From Opitutales bacterium (lineage in GTDB: Bacteria > Verrucomicrobiota > Verrucomicrobiia > Opitutales > Oceanipulchritudinaceae), in assembly GCA_007134215.1 (NCBI GenBank), contig SLLG01000261.1, positions 1-35,173 of the forward strand: a DNA stretch of 35,173 nucleotides, read 5' to 3'. Numbering within the stretch: position 1 is the stretch's first letter; every line of letters begins with the position of its first letter. Made by a program: the position numbers and the translations under genes. Shown here piece after piece: positions 23,553-31,606 of the stretch. The notes beneath the pieces were generated by a model. The model had not been told where the DNA came from. It searched no databases and was given only the letters and a program-made list of their open reading frames with translations.

Positions 23553-26377
23553 AAGAGTCACTTCCCGGGACGATTTTCAGCGGACGCGTGTGGCTTTGCG
23601 CGTGCTTGCTCTATTCGTTCATTGCCGGAGCCGGGCTGGAGGCGCAGAGCGGCGACGACGGCGAGCCCGATCCCGTGGACGAGCGCCGTGAGCGTGTGCG
23701 CACCGTTATCGCGCCGGAAGATGTCTCCGGCGGCGGACGCTTCTTTTATGTGATTTTCCGTGAGCCGTCGGAAGAAGATTTCGCGGATCCGGAATTCGAG
23801 CTGGAGCGTTTCGTCGTGGCGAGGGGCGACATGGGCTTCGAGGGCATTTCGCGCATCATCCTCGCACCGCAGACCGACTACGAGATGTACGCGCTCTACG
23901 CCGAATCGCTTATGTTCGGGGCGACGCGCTTCCGCACCCCGCGCGCGGGCGAGACATTCACGATCCCGCGCATGGGGTTCTTCGATTTGGACGACGACGA
24001 CACAGATGACGACGGTCTGAGCGACATCCGCGAGTTCGTCGTCGGCACCGATCCGCTCAACCCGGACACCTCGGGCGACGGCGTGCCTGACGGCGCGGCC
24101 GTGCGGCAGGGCATCAATCCGCTGGCCGAGGGCATGGTCGCGGCCACCGGAATCATCGGCACGGCTCCGGTGGAGGGCGTGGCGCACCACATTACGGCGG
24201 TCAATAACATTGCGGTCGTGGCGGCGCGCGCGGGCGGTGTGTCCGTCTTCAATGTCGACTCCAGCCGGGCGCCCACGCGTATCGCGCAGGTGGCTACACC
24301 CGGTGACGCCTTTGCGGTGGCGGCTTTCGGCACGCGCGTGGCGGTGGCCGACGGCGGAGCGGGGTTGACCGTCATCGATATCTCCGATCCGGCGGGAGCC
24401 GAAATCGCCTTCACGCGCGGCTTCGGGCAACCTGTGAATGCTGTTGCCGTATACGGCAGCATTGCGATCGCCGGCACAAACAACGGGCTCATCGTTGCTG
24501 TCGATATGATCTCCGGCGCAGAGATCGGTCGCTACCGGGGTCTCTCCGGGCGGATCTGGGACATGGCAGTGAAGGGCGACACGCTCTATGTCCTGCGCGC
24601 GGGCACGATCAGCGTCTTCCGCATCGAGGCCGGTGATCTCGAGTTTATCCGCCATGTCACGGCCCAGGGAAGCGCCGGGGCGGGGCAGCGGTCGCTGAAA
24701 CTCTTTGCCGGCACGGACAGGCTCTACTCGACCTTCTTTAACGGCCTTAACGTCTTCTCCATCGCCGATCCGTGGACGCCCGTCCTCGAGGCGCGCCACA
24801 CCACAGCGCAGCAGGGCTGGAAGCAAATCGCCCCCACTGGCAGCGGGCTGGCCGTTGCCACGGTCTCGCCCAACAGCACGGCGGACGGTCCGCACCACGT
24901 ATCCCTGTATTCGCTGGGCGATGACGGCAACGCGCTGGACTTCCTTACGGAGTTCGAGACGCCGGGACTCGCCTCCAGCTTGGTCCTCTACAACGGGCGC
25001 GCCTTTATCGCCGACAGCAACGCCGGCCTTCAGGTGATCAACTACCAGGCCTTCGACCGCTTCGGTGTGCCGCCGGTTATCGACCTCGCGACCAACGCCG
25101 TCGAGGGAAAATTCGAGGAGGGCAAGCTCATGGACGTGAGCGCCCTCGCATGGGACGATGTGCAGGTGCGCAACGTGCAGTTTTTTGTCGACGACGAGAT
25201 TCGCATGACTGACGGCAACTATCCCTTCGGCTTCCGACTTCTCACGCCGCTGCTGGCGGCGGGGCGCACCCATTTTTCTCTCCACGCCGTGGCTACCGAC
25301 ACGGGGGGCAACACCACGCGCTCGGAGACACTCACCATCGAACTCGTGCCCGATATGACGCCGCCGCGTGTGCGCTCCGTCGATCCGGCCAACGGGCGCT
25401 ACATCGGCGAGGCGAGGATCGTCACGGCGGTCATGAGTGAACCCATTGACGTGGCTACGCTCAACGCCCAGTCGTTCCGGCTGATCGGAGCGGGCGAGGA
25501 CAATATTTTCGATACGGCTGACGACACTGTCATCGCCGGTTCGCTCTCGTTCGACGTCACAACCAACCGCGCCCGTTTCACCGCCGCCGCCGACCTTCCG
25601 CAGGGCCGCTATCAGGTACGCATCGGCCCGCCGCTCGCCGATCTCGCCGGCAACGTCATCGCCGAGCCTTTCGCCTCCACGTTCATCGTCCTCGGCCATG
25701 TCGATTCCTCGGGTGACGGACTCCCGGACTGGTGGAAGATCGAGCACGGACTCGACCCTTTCAGCACGGACACGGGCAACACCGGCGTCCCCGACTGGAT
25801 GCGCGACATGGACGGCGACGGACTCATCAACATCGGCGAGTTTCTTCTTGGCACCGATCCGCGCAACCGCGACACCAGCGGCGACGGTATATGGGACGGT
25901 CACTACGACACCTCGGGCGACGGTCTCACCGACGGGCAGAAGATCCTTCTCGGGCTCGATCCCTTCAAGATCGACACGGACGGCGACGGTTTCACCGATT
26001 ACGATGAGATCAACGAAGGCACCGATCCCCTCGATCCCAACTCGTTCCCAAGGACGCGCGTGATGAGCCCGTCCATCGCCTACCTGAATTCCGAGCCCCG
26101 CGCGCCGTTGCCGGGCGAGACGGTTTTCACGGTCGTTTCGCGCCCGGTAAGCTACCTCAATGCGCTGCCCGCCGCGCCGGACGGAGAGGTTGTCTTTCAT
26201 GTCGCGTCGCCCGCCGTGAGCTACCTCAACGCGCTTTTCGACGATGCCGGGGATCAAGTGGTCCATGCCGCCGCATCCATGCCCGTGAGCTACCTCAACG
26301 CCCTGCCGCTCGAACCGGACGAGGGCGAACAAATTGCGATCTCTCCACTTGTCTCGTACGAGGCCGTCGCCCCGTGA
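23549..26377 (+). CDS. Exported LVIVD-propeller / thrombospondin-3 repeat protein with C-terminal tandem repeats
   Basis: 942 aa from ATG 23549, with GAGGAAAGGGG upstream. Signal peptide about 1-32. Residues 147-195 hold thrombospondin-3-type calcium loops (DDDTDDDGLSDIREF, DTSGDGVPDG). Residues 205-500 form a beta propeller with LVIVD-type blades (GGVSVFNV, AGLTVIDISDP, NGLIVAVDM, NGLNVFSIADP, AGLQVINYQ). Residues 507-600 and 603-716 are Ig-like domains, the second of Big_5 type (PPRVRSVDPANGRYIGEA). Residues 718-832 contain at least four more calcium-loop repeats (DSSGDGLPDWW, DMDGDGLINIGEF, DTSGDGIWDG, DTDGDGFTDYDE). Residues 840-942 are five copies of a 22-24 residue repeat centred on VSYLNALP. 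An extracellular, calcium-stabilised scaffold or adhesin is likely. It overlaps the upstream gene by 4 nt and lies 43 nt before the Kelch gene. Confidence 0.88.
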   Translation: MKESLPGTIFSGRVWLCACLLYSFIAGAGLEAQSGDDGEPDPVDERRERVRTVIAPEDVSGGGRFFYVIFREPSEEDFADPEFELERFVVARGDMGFEGISRIILAPQTDYEMYALYAESLMFGATRFRTPRAGETFTIPRMGFFDLDDDDTDDDGLSDIREFVVGTDPLNPDTSGDGVPDGAAVRQGINPLAEGMVAATGIIGTAPVEGVAHHITAVNNIAVVAARAGGVSVFNVDSSRAPTRIAQVATPGDAFAVAAFGTRVAVADGGAGLTVIDISDPAGAEIAFTRGFGQPVNAVAVYGSIAIAGTNNGLIVAVDMISGAEIGRYRGLSGRIWDMAVKGDTLYVLRAGTISVFRIEAGDLEFIRHVTAQGSAGAGQRSLKLFAGTDRLYSTFFNGLNVFSIADPWTPVLEARHTTAQQGWKQIAPTGSGLAVATVSPNSTADGPHHVSLYSLGDDGNALDFLTEFETPGLASSLVLYNGRAFIADSNAGLQVINYQAFDRFGVPPVIDLATNAVEGKFEEGKLMDVSALAWDDVQVRNVQFFVDDEIRMTDGNYPFGFRLLTPLLAAGRTHFSLHAVATDTGGNTTRSETLTIELVPDMTPPRVRSVDPANGRYIGEARIVTAVMSEPIDVATLNAQSFRLIGAGEDNIFDTADDTVIAGSLSFDVTTNRARFTAAADLPQGRYQVRIGPPLADLAGNVIAEPFASTFIVLGHVDSSGDGLPDWWKIEHGLDPFSTDTGNTGVPDWMRDMDGDGLINIGEFLLGTDPRNRDTSGDGIWDGHYDTSGDGLTDGQKILLGLDPFKIDTDGDGFTDYDEINEGTDPLDPNSFPRTRVMSPSIAYLNSEPRAPLPGETVFTVVSRPVSYLNALPAAPDGEVVFHVASPAVSYLNALFDDAGDQVVHAAASMPVSYLNALPLEPDEGEQIAISPLVSYEAVAP
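26066..26374 (+). repeat. Five degenerate protein-coding repeats (SxxVSYLNALP unit)
   Basis: Residues 840-942 of the propeller protein divide into SPSIAYLNSEP, SRPVSYLNALP, SPAVSYLNALF, SMPVSYLNALP and SPLVSYEAVAP. The first four are each followed by about 12 residues with an acidic turn and a short strand (PGETVFTVV, DGEVVFHVA). Unit length is 22-24 aa and the last copy is truncated. At DNA level the core (GTGAGCTACCTCAACGC) recurs with few changes. Confidence 0.85.
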
Positions 26378-26420
26378 TCCGTTTGTATCCACATTGAAAC
26401 TTCACCAACAAGGCACCATC

Positions 26421-28556
26421 ATGAAGACACGAAACCCACAATACACCACCAGACGCAGCTCCGCACGCACGGCTTCCGTGCTCCGGGTGTGGATCGCAGC
26501 CGCCGTCTTTTCCGCCGGGGCGGGCGTTCCCGTCTCCGTGTTCGCCGAGGATCTACCGTTCGAGAGCGGCTCGACCGGCGCGGACGGGCCGCTCATTGTC
26601 CCCGCGCACCCGGTCAACCGGGAAAATCCCGCCATGGCCTTCGACCCTGTTCGCGAGCAACTGGTCCTGTTCGGGGGCAACGTGAGCAGCACGTATTATC
26701 CCGAGACATGGGTGTCCGACGCTTCCGGGGCCGGGTGGACGCAGGTCCAGACCACCTTCGTCTCGGGCCGCCACAGCGCCGCCATGGAGTGGGACGCTGT
26801 CAACGAGGTTGTCGTCATGTTCGGCGGGCTGCGTGCGGACAATACTTTCCTCGACGAGTTCTGGGCATGGGACGGCACTGACTGGTCGCCGATCATTGTC
26901 TCCCCGCGCCCGCCCGCCCGCTACAGCCACTCAATGGTGGCCGATCCGGCCACGGGGCATGTCTATGTCTTCGGCGGCCGCGGTGTCGGCAACACCAACC
27001 TCAACGACCTCTGGCGCTGGAACGGGGAGGCATGGACGCTCCTCGACGAGGTTGGCACGCCGCCTGCCAGCCTGAACTATCGCTACTTCGAAGCGGTGTG
27101 GGACTCGGAGGACAACTCCATCCTCCTCTACAGTTCCTCGCCGCAGCGCACGTGGAGATTCAAAGGCGGCGCATGGAACGAGGTCGTCACGGTCAACGAC
27201 CGGCCCAACCCGAACTGGGGCTTCCGCATGGAGTACGATCCCGTCGGCAACCGCACGATTCTCTTCGGTGGTTCCGCGCACCGCGGAGTCACGTGGGAGT
27301 TCCGCGACAACGATTGGTTCGTCCTCGACCTCGACGAAGTGCCGCCCCGCCGCTACTACCATGCCTCGGCCTACGACACGGTGAACGACAGGATTGTCAT
27401 GGGTTTCGGCTGGATGGATTCGTTTACCAACACCGTGTCGAACATCCGCAACTCCGACACATGGACCTTCAAGGATGGGGAGTGGTCCTACCATTCCGGG
27501 CGCTTGTTTCACTTCGACATGCGCAACCGCCCCGACGGTATTTGGAACTTCACTTCCATTAACGTGCCCTCCACCGCGGAGGTCCGCTTCATCAAGAACA
27601 GCACAAACACGCCGGTCGTCTGGCTGGCCACTGAAGATGTGCTTATCGACGGGATTGTGCGCGTAGACGGCGACGACGCTGGCGGAAACTCCGGCGCGGA
27701 CAATTACGCCGAGGGCGGGCCCGGCGGTTTCGCGGGCGGCCTCGGAGGCATCCGGTGGGATGTATCGGGTTCCTACGTGGGGACGCCCGGGCAAGGTCCC
27801 GGCGGCGGCGCACCCGGTGTCAACTCCGGGCAAAACGGGGAACACGCGGAGTTCCTGAATGTCTACGGCAACTCCCTCCTCCTTCCGATCATCGGCGGAT
27901 CCGGCGGCGGGGGCGGTGCCTCCAACAATAATAACTTCGGCGGCCACGGCGGCGGGGGCGGCGGGGCTATCCTCATCGCCTCCTCGCGCGACATCACCGT
28001 CAACGGCTCGATCAATGCCGACGGCGGACAGCGGGCATGGGGCGGAGCATCGTGGGGCGGTCACGGCTCCGGCGGTGCCATCAAGTTAATGGCCGACCGC
28101 GTCGCCGGATCCGGCAACCTGCGTGCGCGCGGGGGTCGCTCCGCCACGAACAACCAGGGCGGGCGCATCCGTATTGAGGCCTTCTTCCGGCCGTTGGCCG
28201 CGAACACACAGCCGACACCCTCGGCCACGGCGCCCATTGCCGCACCCGATCTCAGCGAGCAGCCGACATTGCGTGTCATCTCCGTCGACGGCGAAACGGT
28301 GAAGCAACCGCCCACCGGCAGTTTGCAGAATCCCGATGTCGTCTTCACGGCCGCGGGAGTCGTCACGATTGTCGTGCAGGGTACCAACGTGCCGCAGGGC
28401 ACGCCCGTGCGCCTCCGTGTGACCAGCAGCGGCGAGATCATCGACTTGCCCGCGCCGGGTGCGCCCGAGGTCCAGATGGGCGCGGCTGGCACCGCCAGCT
28501 TCTCGGCAACCGTCCCCGCCGGTATCGGAACCATCCAGGCATTCGCGGAGTTCTGA
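26421..28556 (+). CDS. Exported Kelch-type beta-propeller protein with glycine-rich region
   Basis: 711 aa. After a Tat- or Sec-like leader (RRSSARTASVLRVWIAAAVF, cut near FA at 41-42) come Kelch-like blades at about 65-360. Each has a hydrophobic LVLFGG or VYVFGG strand, a conserved Trp strand (ETWVSD, DEFWAWDG, NDLWRWNG, DTWTFKDG) and a His/Tyr turn (RHSAAMEWD, RYSHSMVADP). Residues 375-590 are glycine-rich with a repeated pattern of GGGGGAILIASSRDITVNGS and GGAIKLMADRVAGSGNLRA, probably a right-handed beta structure. The last 100 residues form an Ig-like end (VVFTAAGVVTIVVQG). It lies 43 nt after the preceding gene and is the last of the operon. A carbohydrate- or protein-binding role outside the cell is likely. 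No galactose-oxidase copper site was identified. Confidence 0.87.
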   Translation: MKTRNPQYTTRRSSARTASVLRVWIAAAVFSAGAGVPVSVFAEDLPFESGSTGADGPLIVPAHPVNRENPAMAFDPVREQLVLFGGNVSSTYYPETWVSDASGAGWTQVQTTFVSGRHSAAMEWDAVNEVVVMFGGLRADNTFLDEFWAWDGTDWSPIIVSPRPPARYSHSMVADPATGHVYVFGGRGVGNTNLNDLWRWNGEAWTLLDEVGTPPASLNYRYFEAVWDSEDNSILLYSSSPQRTWRFKGGAWNEVVTVNDRPNPNWGFRMEYDPVGNRTILFGGSAHRGVTWEFRDNDWFVLDLDEVPPRRYYHASAYDTVNDRIVMGFGWMDSFTNTVSNIRNSDTWTFKDGEWSYHSGRLFHFDMRNRPDGIWNFTSINVPSTAEVRFIKNSTNTPVVWLATEDVLIDGIVRVDGDDAGGNSGADNYAEGGPGGFAGGLGGIRWDVSGSYVGTPGQGPGGGAPGVNSGQNGEHAEFLNVYGNSLLLPIIGGSGGGGGASNNNNFGGHGGGGGGAILIASSRDITVNGSINADGGQRAWGGASWGGHGSGGAIKLMADRVAGSGNLRARGGRSATNNQGGRIRIEAFFRPLAANTQPTPSATAPIAAPDLSEQPTLRVISVDGETVKQPPTGSLQNPDVVFTAAGVVTIVVQGTNVPQGTPVRLRVTSSGEIIDLPAPGAPEVQMGAAGTASFSATVPAGIGTIQAFAEF

Positions 28557-28590
28557 GGATCGGACAGCTCCTGCACAGTAGCGCCGGCGC

Positions 28591-28613
28591 CCCGCCTCCG
28601 TCGATCCGGCGGG
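28591..28613 (+). terminator. GC hairpin after the surface-protein operon
   Basis: CCCGCC (28591-28596) pairs with GGCGGG (28608-28613) across an 11-nt loop, 35 nt after the stop of the Kelch gene. There is no T run. A rho-dependent end or an RNA-protecting hairpin is as likely as intrinsic termination. The rest of the 188-nt gap up to 28744 shows nothing further. Confidence 0.3.
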
Positions 28614-28744
28614 CGGAGGGAAGACGGCGGGGGCCGGGACCGGCTGAAAGGGCTCAGTCCAACCGCTGAACTCGTAGCTGGACGGTCCGCCTTGCGCGAG
28701 CGTCGTTGGATGATGATCCGCCGGTCGGTTAAACTGGATCGGCC

Positions 28745-28963
28745 TTATCGGGTGAGCTTTGCCCAAAGCCAAATTGAGAACGCAACAAGGAAGAACACGG
28801 CGATGAACAGTGCGATGCGGTGACGACCCGCCTCGCTGTCATCAAACATGACCTGAACGGTGCGGAAGGCGGGTTTCGGTGTCCGGTCGGCGTAGAGTAT
28901 GCCGTAGTGCTCCTCGGGGTCGTTATTGTGCGCAGGGTATCCATTGTTGTCAGACAGCTGCCA
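28745..28963 (-). pseudogene. Remnant: C-terminal end of a glycoside hydrolase-like membrane protein
   Basis: In the frame offset from the histidine kinase, about 73 codons end at a TAA (28745-28747). They read like a real protein terminus: WQLSDNNGYPAHNNDPEEHY, then GILYADRTPKPAF, the sort of segment that closes the barrel of a glycoside hydrolase (a Trp strand, then 'GLL..DR.PKPA'), followed by a hydrophobic helix IALFIAVFFLVAFSIWLWAK. The segment has no suitable start codon and upstream of it the frame runs into the kinase gene as shadow. I read it as the 3' fragment of a larger gene whose front was deleted. The family call is tentative, and a short independent gene cannot be excluded. Confidence 0.5.
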
Positions 28964-30368
28964 GCTTGCCGGTCTCGACGGCCGGCTCAGCTTCCTGCTG
29001 TTCGGCGGAAGCCGCGGTTTTTGCCCGGGATCGAGCGGAGGGAAAACGGAGAGAGAAGGTGGATCCTCCGGCATTGGACTGGATCAGATCGAGTTCGCCG
29101 CCCATGTGACGCGCAATCTGGCGGCTGATGGCGAGACCGAGGCCGTTGGTTCCATCCTCCGGGGCCGCGATTTGAAAGAGGCTGTTGCGCAGCGTGACGG
29201 GTATGCCGGGGCCGTTGTCGGAGACGGAGAAACTCCATCCCCACATGCCGAATCCCGCTTCAACATCAATCCTTCCGCCCGCACAGATGTAATGGATTGA
29301 TTTCTCGAGTAATTGGGAAAGTATGACAAGGGCGAGCCGGGCGTCGTGTGCGGGAATTTGTTCCGCGCCTTCGGAAGCGTTCGTACGGGTTTCCAGGGTG
29401 ATGCCCCGTGTTGCCGCCGTTTGCCGGTGGCGACGGACAAGTTCGTCGAGGATTTCAGAAGCGGTGTACGAGACCTGGCCGTTACTGATGTCATCGCGGA
29501 GGAAGTTCGCGGTATGGTCGAGTAACGCGTGGATGCGGTTGGCGGTCGCACGGGCATCTGCCGCGTCGGGAATGTCGGCGAGCAGATTTTGCAGGTGCGC
29601 CACCGGCCTGCGGAGCCCGTGCAAAAAATTGATGCTGAGCGATCCTACGACTGTGGTCTTTGCCGCGAGAATGAGGTCGGCGTTCGCTTGGCGCAGTGCA
29701 TCCCGGTAATCCGAATGGAGGGCCTTCGAGCGGGATATCTGACGGTGTCCGAATCCTAGAAGGATACTGATGAGAATGATGAATCCTGCCATGACAAGTG
29801 AGGCGCGGCGCGTGAGGTCTCTGTCGAGAGCGCCAAACTCAAGTTCTGCGGAGGAGCCGTCAATCCAGTACACAGCGGTCGTGTGTTCTTCTCCGTCGAT
29901 GTCGGGGAGCGGGACCCGCACTTCGATCAACGGATGATGATCATTTGTCTTTTCGTCGAGGAAGAGGGAGTGCATCGGAAAACCCGGATGCCAATGCGCG
30001 GAGGCGGAACGAGGGGTGGATTCAAGGGGTGCTGAGGGTAGGATTATCGACTCGGGTACCGCCGCTATTGGCTGTCCGTCTTTGTCGAATAGGGTGAGGC
30101 CGATGATGCCTTCGAGATCACTTGCCGCGAGGGCGAAGTCGAGAGCGTCGAAATAAGCGTTGGCTTTGCCGCGCAAGCGTTGTGTCTCCAATTCGGCAAC
30201 GGCGGCGATAAGGTGCGCGTCGCGGCTGAGGATTTGTTTTTGTGTTTTGTTCCGCTGCGCTTTGAAAGCGAGGCCGACCAATACGGCTGCACCAAGTAGA
30301 ATGAAAAGTCCAAGGAAGGTGAATGTCCGGGCGGGGTCGGGCGTGGCGGGTTTGGCTGGTGTATTCAT
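28950..30368 (-). CDS. Membrane sensor histidine kinase with atypical catalytic boxes
   Basis: 472 aa. Two membrane helices (about 16-35 and 190-207) enclose a periplasmic sensor region of about 150 residues. The dimerisation/phospho-acceptor helix holds His250 in INFLHGLRRPVAHLQ; where most kinases have H-E-x-R-N-P this has H-G-L-R-R-P. In the ATPase domain the N box reads SQLLEKSIHY, with Lys356 where the magnesium-binding Asn is expected. The G1 box SVSDNGPGIP (381-390) and G2 box NGLGLAIS (408-415) are normal. It may be a weak kinase, a phosphatase-biased sensor or a scaffold. No response regulator gene is adjacent. The last 25 residues are unconserved and the gene end overlaps a glycoside hydrolase-like remnant, so the C terminus may be a deletion junction. 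The coiled-coil gene lies upstream on the same strand. Confidence 0.85.
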   Translation of the reverse strand: MNTPAKPATPDPARTFTFLGLFILLGAAVLVGLAFKAQRNKTQKQILSRDAHLIAAVAELETQRLRGKANAYFDALDFALAASDLEGIIGLTLFDKDGQPIAAVPESIILPSAPLESTPRSASAHWHPGFPMHSLFLDEKTNDHHPLIEVRVPLPDIDGEEHTTAVYWIDGSSAELEFGALDRDLTRRASLVMAGFIILISILLGFGHRQISRSKALHSDYRDALRQANADLILAAKTTVVGSLSINFLHGLRRPVAHLQNLLADIPDAADARATANRIHALLDHTANFLRDDISNGQVSYTASEILDELVRRHRQTAATRGITLETRTNASEGAEQIPAHDARLALVILSQLLEKSIHYICAGGRIDVEAGFGMWGWSFSVSDNGPGIPVTLRNSLFQIAAPEDGTNGLGLAISRQIARHMGGELDLIQSNAGGSTFSLRFPSARSRAKTAASAEQQEAEPAVETGKLAAV

Positions 30369-30406
30369 CGGATAATTTTCTGAGGTGGTAGGATGGATAC
30401 GGCGGG

Positions 30407-30438
30407 AAAAAAGGCGGGCGGTCCCGTGACCGCCCGCC
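30407..30438 (-). terminator. Strong intrinsic terminator after the coiled-coil protein gene
   Basis: A perfect 11-bp stem (GGCGGGCGGTC 30413-30423 with GACCGCCCGCC 30428-30438) and a 4-nt loop. On the minus strand it is followed by six T (30407-30412 read A on plus). It lies 48 nt after the stop at 30486 and 39 nt before the kinase start at 30368, so it separates the two genes or makes kinase expression depend on read-through. Confidence 0.9.
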
Positions 30439-30485
30439 GTTAGAAACCAGACGGTGAATGCCGATTGGTTGTGCGCCGGAGGCGA

Positions 30486-31337
30486 TCAGGCGCCGGGGCG
30501 GCGGCTGCCCCCGGCGTCTCCGCCTGTGTTGCGCTCCATGCGGCGGAGGTCGCGGCGCTCCTGCATGGCCTCGCGGCGCTCCTCGCGGAAGGCTTCGATC
30601 AGCGCGGCGCGATCTTCTTCGGAAGCGTCGCGGAGGTTGAGGCGCAGTTCCTCGCGGGCATGGCGCATCTCCTGAGCGGTGGCTTGGAAGGCTTCGCGGC
30701 GTTCGACCAGAGCCGGATCGGCATCAGGACGGTCTTCCGCACGGCCGGAGCGGACGTCGGCGGACCAATCGTTCACGATCCCGCGGAGTGCCTCGGCGTC
30801 GGCTACTTGATCCGCGTTGGCTTGGCGCCATTGCGCGATGGCAGCAGCGACTTCGGCGGGCGAGGCATCTTCGGGCAGTTCGGCGAGGACGGCGGCGCGG
30901 GATTCGCTTAGCTCGGCTTCTAGGACGGCGAGTTCACCACGGGCTTCGTCCACTTCGGCGGGAACCTCCGGAATTTCGGGCCGCTCGGGGCGGTATTCGC
31001 CCGCGTTTTCGCGCAGTTCCGCGGCGAGGTCCTGGATTTGCGCGACCAGTACGGCGTTTTCCGCGCGGAAGGCGGCAACGGCCTCGGCGCGTTCTTCTTC
31101 GGAGGCGTCCGCCAGCGATGCAACGAGGGTTTCCCGCGCCTCTGCCAGTTCGGCCTGCAGGACAGACAGTCGATCGCGCACATCGGGCACGACCGGATCG
31201 ACTTCGGGATATTCGATTTCGGGCGGCGCCGGACGGTTTGCGTCTCCGTCCGCCGGAGGCTCGACCGCGAGGGCGAACCCGGAGGCAAAGGACAGGCCTG
31301 CGAGGATGAGGATCTTTTGTTGATAGGTTTTTTTCAT
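30486..31337 (-). CDS. Exported coiled-coil protein with three internal repeats
   Basis: 283 aa. A signal peptide (ILILAGLSFASGFALA) ends near residue 24. The mature protein is almost all charged helix and consists of three copies of one module at about 56-108, 135-186 and 215-265 (period about 79). Each pairs a first helix (LSVLQAELAEARETLVASL, LAVLEAELSESRAAVLAEL, AQEMRHAREELRLNL) with a DASEEER/DASPAEV/DASEEDR turn and a second helix. Pro-rich linkers (EYPEVDPVVPDV, RPEIPEVPAEVD) separate them. The style recalls Spy/CpxP-like periplasmic chaperones but no LTxxQ motif is present, so I do not assign it. A strong terminator follows. A histidine kinase gene lies downstream on the same strand, which would suit an envelope-stress pair (inference). 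Confidence 0.8.
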   Translation of the reverse strand: MKKTYQQKILILAGLSFASGFALAVEPPADGDANRPAPPEIEYPEVDPVVPDVRDRLSVLQAELAEARETLVASLADASEEERAEAVAAFRAENAVLVAQIQDLAAELRENAGEYRPERPEIPEVPAEVDEARGELAVLEAELSESRAAVLAELPEDASPAEVAAAIAQWRQANADQVADAEALRGIVNDWSADVRSGRAEDRPDADPALVERREAFQATAQEMRHAREELRLNLRDASEEDRAALIEAFREERREAMQERRDLRRMERNTGGDAGGSRRPGA

Positions 31338-31541
31338 GACAGTTTCTTTTTGTTTGTTTCTCGTTTGGTGGATGCGGACACCGGTGTGTGCCAGCGGTTT
31401 TACATCAACATTCCCCGTGCCAATTTTCCGGATGATATCCTAAGTGCTTTTATAGTAGATATTTGCGGCATTTGAATTTCTTTCAGTCCCGGTTTCGCTG
31501 TAGAGAAATAGGGTATTCTTCCCGATTAAACGGCGGCTATC

Positions 31542-31555
31542 GGGGAATATTCCCC
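31542..31555. promoter_or_regulatory. Perfect 14-bp palindrome GGGGAATATTCCCC
   Basis: GGGGAATATTCCCC is self-complementary with no spacer and lies 162 nt before the cysD start and about 205 nt before the coiled-coil gene. In DNA this rich in G and C, an AT-centred perfect palindrome in a regulatory region is a good operator candidate for a dimeric repressor. Which regulator binds is unknown. Confidence 0.45.
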
Positions 31556-31606
31556 ACCAACGAAGACGAGAATGCCTTCGACCCGCGGAAGAAGCGTAAG
31601 CGTAGG

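Noticed and set aside
23558-26392. A 944-codon open frame on the minus strand opposite the propeller protein gene
   Set aside because: It reads as Arg/His/Asp/Val-rich shadow with no signal peptide or domain, while the plus-strand protein has clear repeats.
28745-30368. Programmed frameshift joining the histidine kinase to the downstream hydrolase-like tail
   Set aside because: The two parts make no sense as one protein, and I saw no slippery heptamer with a following structure. A deletion remnant is simpler.
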